This document shows positions 25,673 through 33,181 of a DNA stretch of 64,000 nt, piece by piece. The position numbers were made by a program, and so were the translations under genes. The notes beneath the pieces were generated by a model. It did no database searches and had not been told where the DNA came from. It saw only the letters and a program-made list of their open reading frames with translations. The DNA is taken from the NCBI GenBank assembly GCA_964531455.1, contig CAZHFZ010000003.1:45234-109233 (forward strand), read 5' to 3'. This DNA comes from Ga0077527 sp964531455. Its GTDB lineage: Bacteria > Pseudomonadota > Gammaproteobacteria > Burkholderiales > SG8-41. Within the stretch, counting starts at the first letter, position 1; each line of letters begins with the position of its first letter.

Positions 25673-27433
25673 TTAATAAACCCGAGCCTTGGGCTCGAAC
25701 GATTCCACGGTCAGCGGCTTGAGGTTGACCGGACGGTACTCAAGACGGTTGTTTTCCTTGTACCAAAAGGTGTGTTTCATCCACTTGGCATCATCACGAT
25801 CCGGAAAATCGCTGCGGTCATGAGCGCCGCGTGACTCCTGGCGGGCATGTGCGGAAACCATCGTCGACATCGCAACTTCCACCAGATTCTCCAGCTCCAG
25901 CGCTTCGACACGTGCAGTGTTGAAAACCTTGCTCTTGTCCTTGACATACAGGCTCTCGGCGCGTTTCCCGACCTCTTGCATTTTGCGCACACCTTCAGCC
26001 AGGCTGTCGGGGAAGCGGAACACGCCGCAGTGCAGTTGCATGGTGCGGCGCATTTCCGCCCCCACCTCAGCAACGTCCTCACCGGACTTGGCCGAATCCA
26101 GCCGCGCCAGTCTTGCGAGTGAACGGTCAGCCGCGTCTTTCGGCAGGTCCTGGTGGACCAGCGCATCACTCGCCAGATCCTTGACCACCTGCTCGCCCGA
26201 AGCCTTGCCGAACACCAGCAGATCCAGCAACGAGTTGGTGCCGAGACGGTTGGCGCCATGCACCGACACGCAGGCACATTCGCCCGCAGCGTAAAGACCT
26301 TTGACGATGGCACCGCCATTGTGGCCGGCGAGCACCTGGCCATTCATGTTGGTCGGTATACCGCCCATCATGTAATGACAGGTCGGCACCACCGGAATCG
26401 GGTCTTTTGCCGGATCAACGTTGGCGAACTTGATCGCGATTTCGCGAATACCGGGCAACCGCTTGTCGATCACGTCAGCGCCCAGATGGTCGAGTTTCAG
26501 CAGAATATGATCAGCATCCTTGCCGGCGCCACGGCCTTCCTTGATCTCGGTTGCCATCGCGCGAGACACCACGTCACGGCTGGCCAGATCCTTCACGGTC
26601 GGCGCATAGCGCTCCATGAAACGCTCACCATTTTTGTTCAGCAGAAAACCGCCCTCGCCGCGCACGCCTTCGGTAATCAGCACGCCGGCGCCGGCAACAC
26701 CGGTCGGGTGGAACTGCCAGAACTCCATGTCTTCCAGCGAAATACCAGCGCGAGCCGCCATGCCAAGACCGTCACCGGTATTGATGAAGGCATTGGTGCT
26801 GGCAGCGTAAATCCGGCCGGCACCGCCTGTGGCGAGCAGCGTAGCCTTGGCGTGCAGAACGGAGATCTCACCGGTTTCCATTTCCATTGCCACCACGCCC
26901 AGCACATCGCCAGCCTGGTTGCGGATCAGGTCAAGTGCCATCCACTCAACAAAGAATTGGGTATTGGCGCGCACGTTGCGCTGATAAAGCGTATGCAGCA
27001 TCGCGTGACCGGTGCGGTCCGCCGCGGCGCAGGCACGTTTCACCGCTCGCTCGCCATAGTTGCTGGTGTGTCCGCCGAACGGACGCTGATAGATTTTGCC
27101 GTTGTCGAGACGGTCGAACGGCATACCGTAGTGTTCCAGCTCGATCACCGCTTCATTGGCCTTGCGGCACATGAATTCAATCGCGTCCTGGTCGCCGAGA
27201 TAGTCGGAGCCCTTGACGGTGTCATACATATGCCAGTGCCAATTGTCCGGCTCTTCGTTGCCCAGAGAAGCGGAAACGCCACCCTGCGCCGCCACCGTAT
27301 GCGAACGCGTCGGAAATACTTTGGAAAGAACGGCGACCCGCAGATTGGCTTCTGACAACTGCAGGGCGGCGCGCAGGCCGGAACCGCCGGCACCGACGAC
27401 AACCGCGTCAAACTGTCTTGTTGTAATGCCCAT
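25673..27433 (-). CDS. sdhA: Succinate dehydrogenase flavoprotein subunit
   Basis: This 586-residue flavoprotein oxidises succinate to fumarate. The FAD fold is VVVGAGGSGLRAALQLSEA. The His that carries covalent FAD is in TRSHTVAAQGG, and substrate-site motifs follow as MEFWQFHPTGVAGAGVLITEG and HGANRLGTNSLLDLLVFG. Length and order are normal. It begins 3 bases after the sdhD stop. The presence of sdhE in the same operon fits the need for FAD attachment. Confidence 0.97.
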   Translation of the reverse strand: MGITTRQFDAVVVGAGGSGLRAALQLSEANLRVAVLSKVFPTRSHTVAAQGGVSASLGNEEPDNWHWHMYDTVKGSDYLGDQDAIEFMCRKANEAVIELEHYGMPFDRLDNGKIYQRPFGGHTSNYGERAVKRACAAADRTGHAMLHTLYQRNVRANTQFFVEWMALDLIRNQAGDVLGVVAMEMETGEISVLHAKATLLATGGAGRIYAASTNAFINTGDGLGMAARAGISLEDMEFWQFHPTGVAGAGVLITEGVRGEGGFLLNKNGERFMERYAPTVKDLASRDVVSRAMATEIKEGRGAGKDADHILLKLDHLGADVIDKRLPGIREIAIKFANVDPAKDPIPVVPTCHYMMGGIPTNMNGQVLAGHNGGAIVKGLYAAGECACVSVHGANRLGTNSLLDLLVFGKASGEQVVKDLASDALVHQDLPKDAADRSLARLARLDSAKSGEDVAEVGAEMRRTMQLHCGVFRFPDSLAEGVRKMQEVGKRAESLYVKDKSKVFNTARVEALELENLVEVAMSTMVSAHARQESRGAHDRSDFPDRDDAKWMKHTFWYKENNRLEYRPVNLKPLTVESFEPKARVY

Positions 27434-27436
27434 TGC

Positions 27437-27784
27437 TTATTTGCCCCACAGAATCTGCACTGTCCAAGCGCCGTAGGCGATCAGTGCCAAAATGACCACG
27501 ACATACAGCGTCAGCCGCAAGCCGGTAGCCTTGATGTAATCCATGAATATGTTCCGGACGCCAATCCATGCGTGATACAGCAGAGCGACCAGAAAAAGCA
27601 GCGCCGCATAACGCATCAACGACATATTCCACAACGCCTGCCAATGCCAGAAGTCGAATTTAGGCAGCGTAACCAGTGCCATCAGAAGTAAAAGGGTGAA
27701 CACCAGCATGATTACCGCTGTAATGCGCTGAGCCAGCCAGTCGCGCAACCCGTAATGAGCGCCTACCACTTCGCGATTCACCAT
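27437..27784 (-). CDS. sdhD: Succinate dehydrogenase membrane anchor subunit D
   Basis: This 115-residue membrane anchor has three hydrophobic helices: AVIMLVFTLLLLMALVTL, YAALLFLVALLYHAWIGV and LYVVVILALIAYGAWTV. The His in ALLYHAWIGVRNIFMDYIK is the predicted haem b ligand, followed by the conserved D-Y pair. The start codon overlaps the sdhC end by 7 bases, so the two anchors are translationally coupled. With SdhC it forms the quinone-binding site. Confidence 0.93.
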   Translation of the reverse strand: MVNREVVGAHYGLRDWLAQRITAVIMLVFTLLLLMALVTLPKFDFWHWQALWNMSLMRYAALLFLVALLYHAWIGVRNIFMDYIKATGLRLTLYVVVILALIAYGAWTVQILWGK

Positions 27785-28164
27785 AGCCGTACCCCTACCG
27801 CCAAGGTCAAAACAATGGCACCGATCAGGACGACAATGCTGCTTGCACGTGCAGTTTCCAGTTCCGCACCAATGTGCAGGTCAAGAAACAAGTGCCGCAC
27901 ACCCGCCAGCAGGTGGTGAAGGTAGCCCCACAGCAGCGCCAGCAGGAAAAGCTTCATCAGCGGATTGGAAACCACTGAATGAAAAGCGGCGAAAGATTCC
28001 GGAGACTGAAGGCTGGACTGAAAAAGCCAGAGGAGCAGCGGCAACATCAGGAATAGCACCGCTCCGCTGACGCGATGCATGATGGATACGATACCCGGCA
28101 CCGGCAACCTGATGGTAACCAGATTGAGATGCTTGGGCCTGGTTTTGGCCACTGTTGAAGACAC
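27778..28164 (-). CDS. sdhC: Succinate dehydrogenase cytochrome b556 subunit C
   Basis: This 128-residue membrane subunit opens RPKHLNLVTIRLPVPGIVSIMHRVSGAVLFL, in which the S-x-x-H-R-x-S/T-G element is the SdhC hallmark near the quinone site. The His in WGYLHHLLAGVRHLFLDLH is the haem ligand region. Three transmembrane helices are visible. Translation starts at GTG 28164, with AAGGAG about 11 bases upstream. It is the first gene of sdhCDAB and of a long minus-strand run of TCA genes. Confidence 0.93.
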   Translation of the reverse strand: MSSTVAKTRPKHLNLVTIRLPVPGIVSIMHRVSGAVLFLMLPLLLWLFQSSLQSPESFAAFHSVVSNPLMKLFLLALLWGYLHHLLAGVRHLFLDLHIGAELETARASSIVVLIGAIVLTLAVGVRLW

Positions 28165-28771
28165 TCGCTACTCTCCTTGATTTACAAATTAGCGTTCAAC
28201 GTAACGGAGTACCGGCGGTAGCCGACTACACTTTCCATGGCACCGTTTGATGCTCACCGGAACAACCGCGATGCTGCAATGCAAGCAACAACATCAGTTG
28301 AGAGTTTTTGGCACAACCGAAATTGTGTCAGAACTGCGTTTAAGCGCATGAAATACTACCAGCTTTTCTCATGCGTAGAAACGCGGATATCGGTCTTCAA
28401 CCGTAAAAACGGTTCATGTGACGTTCATTGGTTGACGTGCACGTAAAGCATACATCGACACCTTGCTGCACAGGTCATCATGCGCTGCCGCATGATGCAA
28501 ACGTAAAGGAATGAAAGACTGCTTTATGCAAGGTCGGGAGGGCGGGTTGAGTTCCTCGTCAATTAAGGAATACCAGAAATGACGAACCGAAATTCCTCCT
28601 CAATAATCCTCACAATATTCATTTGTCCATGCATCGGGCTATCGTGTTGACCGTAATTCCCCCCGTTCGTTATCATCAACGGAGTCCACAAAGGCAAGCG
28701 CCGCAATCCGGATTACCCTCTGCGCGGCAGCCGCCAAATCTCAAAAACCCAGGAAATTCAGGAGCTTCCAG
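28165..28771. promoter_or_regulatory. Divergent control region, sdhC / mdh
   Basis: This 607-base region without a gene lies between the two diverging TCA arms and should hold promoters for both. It is much more AT-rich than the flanking genes. The mdh ribosome binding site CAGGAG is at 28759-28764. I looked for a tRNA, small RNA or clear dyad and found none that I can support; I also cannot place convincing -35/-10 pairs by eye. Confidence 0.5.
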
Positions 28772-29761
28772 ATGAAACAACCCATGCGCGTAGCCGTTAC
28801 GGGCGCCGCCGGCCAGATTGGCTACAGCCTGCTGTTCCGCATCGCCAGCGGCGAAATGCTCGGCAAGGACCAGCCGGTTATCCTTCAATTGCTGGAAATT
28901 CCCGATGAGCGCGCGCAAAAGGCGTTGAAGGGCGTGATGATGGAACTCGACGACTGCGCCTTCCCCCTGCTGCAAGGCATGGTCGCAGCCTCCGATCCGA
29001 TGGTCGCTTTTGCGGATGTCGATGTGGCATTGCTGGTCGGTGCCCGGCCGCGCGGCCCCGGCATGGAGCGCAAAGACCTGCTCGAAGCCAACGGCAAGAT
29101 TTTTGCGCCGCAAGGACGCGCTCTGTCTGAAGTAGCAAAGCGCGACGTCAAAGTGCTGGTAGTCGGCAACCCCGCCAACACCAACTGCCTGATCGCGATG
29201 AACAATGCGCCCAAGCTCAAGCCGACCAATTTCTCGGCGATGATGCGTCTCGATCACAACCGCGCATTGACGCAGGTTGCCCAAAAAATCGGCAAGCCGA
29301 TTACCGACATCAAAAAACTGGCCGTTTGGGGCAACCACTCTGCGACGCAATATCCGGATCTGTTCCACGCCACGGCTGGCGGCAAGAAAATCTGGCCGAT
29401 GATCAAGGATCAGGCCTGGCTGGAAAGTGATTTCATCCCGACCATCCAGAAGCGCGGCGCCGCAATCATCGATGCACGCGGCCTGTCCTCAGCGGCCAGC
29501 GCGGCCAATGCAGCAATCGATCACATCCGCGACTGGGTCAAGGGCACCAAGGCCGGCACATGGGTCAGCATGGGCATTCCCTCTGACGGCAGCTATGGCA
29601 TTCCGAAAGGCATCATTTACGGCTTCCCGGTGACCTGCAAGGACGGCAAATACACCATCGTCCAGGGCCTGAAACAAAGCAAGTTCAGCCAGGAACGTAT
29701 GCAAATGACATTGAAAGAACTGCAGGAAGAGCGCGACGCAATCAAGAGCCTGCTCGGCTGA
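28772..29761 (+). CDS. mdh: Malate dehydrogenase
   Basis: This 329-residue NAD-malate dehydrogenase of the cytosolic-type (Mdh, about 327 residues) subgroup oxidises malate to oxaloacetate. It has the nucleotide-binding start VAVTGAAGQIGYSLLFRIA, the adenine-pocket acidic strand LQLLEIP, the substrate Arg/Asp segment MRLDHNRA and the catalytic His in VWGNHSATQYPD. CAGGAG lies 7-8 bases before the ATG. It is the first gene of the plus-strand TCA/methylcitrate arm, divergent from sdhC, and is followed by its own terminator. Confidence 0.96.
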   Translation: MKQPMRVAVTGAAGQIGYSLLFRIASGEMLGKDQPVILQLLEIPDERAQKALKGVMMELDDCAFPLLQGMVAASDPMVAFADVDVALLVGARPRGPGMERKDLLEANGKIFAPQGRALSEVAKRDVKVLVVGNPANTNCLIAMNNAPKLKPTNFSAMMRLDHNRALTQVAQKIGKPITDIKKLAVWGNHSATQYPDLFHATAGGKKIWPMIKDQAWLESDFIPTIQKRGAAIIDARGLSSAASAANAAIDHIRDWVKGTKAGTWVSMGIPSDGSYGIPKGIIYGFPVTCKDGKYTIVQGLKQSKFSQERMQMTLKELQEERDAIKSLLG

Positions 29762-29780
29762 TCCGGCATGCTCCAAACAA

Positions 29781-29816
29781 AGCGGACCCTGCACTTCTGC
29801 AGCGTCCGCTTTTTTG
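29781..29816 (+). terminator. Rho-independent terminator after mdh
   Basis: AGCGGAC and CTGCA pair with TGCAG and GTCCGCT around a 4-base loop with a single C-C mismatch, and the stem is followed by TTTTTTGTTG. It starts 19 bases after the mdh stop and ends about 20 bases before prpC. The prpC-prpD unit may therefore be expressed separately from mdh or by read-through. Confidence 0.85.
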
Positions 29817-29837
29817 TTGTCCAGTGAGGAGATAAAC

Positions 29838-30992
29838 ATGAGTTCCGACACCCCCGCCGCCGCAAAACCCAAAAAATCCGTGGCCCTGTCCGGCGTTCCC
29901 GCAGGCAGCACTGCGCTGTGCACGGTGGGCCGCAGCGGCAACGACCTTAACTACCGCGGATACGACATCCTCGATATCGCCGATACCTGCGAATTCGAGG
30001 AAATCGCCTTTCTGCTGGTTCACGGCAAGCTACCGAACAGTGCCGAACTGCGCGGTTACAAAACCAAACTGCAGTCGCTGCGCGGCCTGCCTGCGGTGGT
30101 GCGCAACGTTCTCGAAGAACTGCCGCCATCGGCACACCCGATGGATGTCATGCGTACCGGCTGTTCCGCGCTGGGCGCCGCGATGCCCGAGCGCGAAGAC
30201 CACAATCATCCGGGCGCCCGTGATATCGCCGACCGGCTGATGGCCTCCTTCGGCTCGATGCTGCTCTATTGGTATCACTACAGCCAGAACGGCAAGCGCA
30301 TTGATGTGGAAACCGATGATGATTCAATCGGCGGACACTTCCTTCACCTGCTGCACGGCAAGCCCGCTCCCGCGTCCTGGGTGCGCGCAATGCACACCTC
30401 GCTCAACCTGTACGCTGAACACGAATACAACGCGTCAACTTTTACCTGCCGGGTCATCGCCGGCACCGGCTCCGACATCTACTCTTCAGTCACCGGCGGA
30501 ATTGGTGCTCTGCGTGGTCCCAAACACGGCGGCGCCAATGAAGTGGGTTTCGAGGTGATGAACCGTTACGAGACGCCGGATGATGCCGAAAAAGACATCA
30601 TGGCGCGCATTGCCAACAAGGAGGTCGTCATCGGTTTCGGTCACCCGGTCTACACCATTGCCGATCCGCGCAACAAGATCATCAAGGAAGTCGCGCGCAA
30701 ACTGTCCAATGAAGCCGGCGACCTGAAAATGTTCAACGTTGCTGAACGCATCGAATCAGTGATGATGCGCGAGAAAAAAATGTTCGCGAATCTCGACTGG
30801 TACTCGGCGGTGTCCTATCACCGCATGGGTGTGCCGACGCCGATGTTCACGCCGCTGTTCATCATTTCACGTACCAGCGGCTGGTCGGCCCACGTCATTG
30901 AACAGCGCATCGACAACAAGATCATCCGCCCGACCGCCGTTTACACCGGTCCCGAAGGCCGCAGCTTCGTCGCGATCAAAGACCGCAAATAA
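29838..30992 (+). CDS. prpC: 2-methylcitrate synthase
   Basis: This 384-residue citrate-synthase-fold enzyme condenses propionyl-CoA with oxaloacetate. It lacks the N-terminal extension of the type II citrate synthase at 23238. The short start GVPAGSTALCTVGRSGNDL with YRGYDILDIA is PrpC-like. Catalytic residues are in RGPKHGGANEVGFEVM, GFGHPVYTIADPRN and FANLDWYSAVSYHRMGVP. ATG 29838 is chosen over an in-frame start 24 bases upstream because AGGAG precedes it at optimal distance. It is followed by prpD after 21 bases, which fixes the assignment. Confidence 0.94.
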   Translation: MSSDTPAAAKPKKSVALSGVPAGSTALCTVGRSGNDLNYRGYDILDIADTCEFEEIAFLLVHGKLPNSAELRGYKTKLQSLRGLPAVVRNVLEELPPSAHPMDVMRTGCSALGAAMPEREDHNHPGARDIADRLMASFGSMLLYWYHYSQNGKRIDVETDDDSIGGHFLHLLHGKPAPASWVRAMHTSLNLYAEHEYNASTFTCRVIAGTGSDIYSSVTGGIGALRGPKHGGANEVGFEVMNRYETPDDAEKDIMARIANKEVVIGFGHPVYTIADPRNKIIKEVARKLSNEAGDLKMFNVAERIESVMMREKKMFANLDWYSAVSYHRMGVPTPMFTPLFIISRTSGWSAHVIEQRIDNKIIRPTAVYTGPEGRSFVAIKDRK

Positions 30993-31013
30993 CAACATTC
31001 ATCAAGGCTCAAC

Positions 31014-32456
31014 ATGTCCGCACATATCTCCAACGTCCGTCCCAAACCCGATGCCGTCATCACCGACATCGCCGATTACGCCGCCAAAAGCAAAATCTCC
31101 AGCGCCGAGGCCTACAACACCGCACGTCTTTGTCTGATGGACACGCTGGGCTGCGGCTTTGAGGCCCTGTCCTACCCGGCCTGCACCAAATTGATGGGCC
31201 CGGTGGTGCCCGGCGCAACGATGGCCAACGGCGCCAAAGTGCCCGGCACCTCCTTCCAGCTCGATCCGGTGATGGCCGCGTTCAATATCGGCTGCATGAT
31301 CCGCTGGCTGGATTTCAACGACACCTGGCTGGCCGCGGAATGGGGTCACCCTTCGGACAATCTCGGCGGCATTCTCGCCATGGCGGACTACCTGTCTCGT
31401 CAGGCCGTTGCCGCCGGAAAAAAACCGCTGACCATGCGTGATGTCCTCACCGGCATGATCAAGGCCCACGAAATCCAGGGCGTCATCGCGCTGGAGAACA
31501 GCTTCAACCGCGTCGGCCTGGATCACGTGCTGCTGGTCAAGGTTGCTTCGACTGCAGTCGTATCCAGCCTGATGGGCCTGAGCCGCGAGGAAACCATCAA
31601 CGCCGTCTCGAATGCCTGGATCGACGGCCAGTCGCTGCGCACCTATCGTCATGCGCCGAACACCGGTTCACGCAAGTCCTGGGCCGCCGGTGACGCGACC
31701 AGCCGCGCAGTGCGTCTGGCCTTGATGGCTGCCAAGGGCGAGATGGGTTATCCCTCCGGTCTTTCCGCCAAAGGCTGGGGTTTCTACGACGTACTCTTCA
31801 AAGGCCAGCCCTTCAAGTTCACCCGCAAATACAGTTCGTACGTGATGGAAAACGTGCTGTTCAAGATCTCCTTTCCTGCCGAGTTTCATGCCCAGACCGC
31901 CGTTGAATGCGCGATCCAGTTGCATCCGCAAGTCAAAAATCGTCTGGCCGACATCAAGAAAGTGGTTATCACCACCCACGAATCGGCGATCCGCATCATC
32001 GACAAGAAGGGCCCGCTGAACAACCCGGCCGACCGTGACCACTGCATCCAGTACATGGCGGCCATCGGCCTGATCAAGGGCAATCTGACGGCCGCCGACT
32101 ACGAGGACGACGTCGCCCATGATCCGCGCGTCGACCAGCTGCGCGACAAGATGGAATGCGTCGAGAACAAGCAATGGAGCAAGGACTACCTCGATCCGCA
32201 GAAACGTTCGATTGCCAACGCCATCCAGGTATTCTTCAAGGACGGCAGCAAAACCAGTAATGTCGTTGTGGAATACCCCGTAGGGCATCGCCGCCGCCGC
32301 AAGGAAGGCATTCCGCTGCTCGAAGCCAAGTTCCGCACTAATCTGGCCCGCAAGTTCCCGGAAAAACAGCGCACTGCGATCTACGCCCTGTGTAATGACC
32401 AAAAGAAGCTTGAAGCGACGCCCGTCAACGAGTTTGTTGATCTCATGGTCATCTGA
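31014..32456 (+). CDS. prpD: 2-methylcitrate dehydratase
   Basis: This 480-residue MmgE/PrpD-family dehydratase converts 2-methylcitrate to 2-methyl-cis-aconitate without an Fe-S cluster. The family segment IRWLDFNDTWLAAEWGHPSDN near residue 100 contains the conserved Asp and His residues, and NRVGLDHVLLVKVAS and the C-terminal region match full-length PrpD. It follows prpC directly, forming a prpCD pair. prpB (methylisocitrate lyase), prpF and a sigma-54 prpR regulator are not seen in this window, so the methylcitrate set is split on the chromosome. Confidence 0.94.
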   Translation: MSAHISNVRPKPDAVITDIADYAAKSKISSAEAYNTARLCLMDTLGCGFEALSYPACTKLMGPVVPGATMANGAKVPGTSFQLDPVMAAFNIGCMIRWLDFNDTWLAAEWGHPSDNLGGILAMADYLSRQAVAAGKKPLTMRDVLTGMIKAHEIQGVIALENSFNRVGLDHVLLVKVASTAVVSSLMGLSREETINAVSNAWIDGQSLRTYRHAPNTGSRKSWAAGDATSRAVRLALMAAKGEMGYPSGLSAKGWGFYDVLFKGQPFKFTRKYSSYVMENVLFKISFPAEFHAQTAVECAIQLHPQVKNRLADIKKVVITTHESAIRIIDKKGPLNNPADRDHCIQYMAAIGLIKGNLTAADYEDDVAHDPRVDQLRDKMECVENKQWSKDYLDPQKRSIANAIQVFFKDGSKTSNVVVEYPVGHRRRRKEGIPLLEAKFRTNLARKFPEKQRTAIYALCNDQKKLEATPVNEFVDLMVI

Positions 32457-33181
32457 GGGATTACCCAATTAATTAAGTACTTGTTTTTATTTACTTTTAT
32501 TGTCGTCTCATGCCGACCCTGGCTTGGGCAGCATTCCGCTGCCCAGGCCTCGCTGGCGGGATGGCCGCCCAAAGCCCGATAACGGCAACCTGGGATGCCC
32601 AAACCAACACTTTGAAACCCATACCGGGGATATCAAAGCGGAACCGGGTGACGCAACAGCGGCTGACCCAATAACACCGTCCTTCTGGCATATGGGCAGG
32701 GATACGGGCCGGGCTTCTGTTCATCACGCAGGACAACTTGGACCAGGTCGACGCCCATTACCTTTTTCAAGCCATTTATTCAGCTTTATTGTGGATAAAC
32801 CGAAGCAACTGAAGGACCCTGGCGGTTGCGGCATCACTGAAAAAGCGCAGTCAATTCACAGCCAAACCCACGTTACACCCACCTTCACATTCCACGATAT
32901 GACGGGCACCGAAATTGTGCGTATAAAAGGTACCGGACGGAATACGCGAGAATTCAAGCCGCTGGGCGAATTTGTCACGAGTGGCCCCTGCAAGCCTTTC
33001 CCTTTCGCAAAACGCAAACAGGCAGATCTGATCATTAAGGGTGGATGATTCCGCATGGCGAACCTCGCCAAACCCTGCGTTTTGGATTTATTCCGCCCCT
33101 GCAACACCTTATAATCCCGGGTTTGTCTGTACCCCTTCTCCGCATCACTTTTTGTATCTCTAATATTCAAGGAGCATCCGC
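32457..33181. other. 725-base gap prpD-acnA with hairpin and acnA promoter candidate
   Basis: No convincing gene is present; the plus frame at 32500-33048 resembles no protein family. The first 50 bases are very AT-rich. A perfect 8-bp hairpin (TGGGCAGC/GCTGCCCA, 32525-32545) follows, without a T-run. The 3' end carries a candidate promoter and the AAGGAG ribosome binding site for acnA at 33170-33175. Confidence 0.5.
33110..33115 (+). promoter_or_regulatory. Candidate -10 box for acnA
   Basis: A perfect TATAAT lies 67 bases before the acnA GTG start. The matching -35 box is poor: the best TTGGAT is 22 bases upstream instead of 17, so the assignment is tentative. Confidence 0.35.

Noticed and set aside
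32500..33048. A 182-codon plus-strand frame in the prpD-acnA gap
   Set aside because: No signal, domain or family resemblance. It is rich in Pro, Gly and His in a random way, has no ribosome binding site, and spans a hairpin and AT/GC shifts typical of non-coding sequence.
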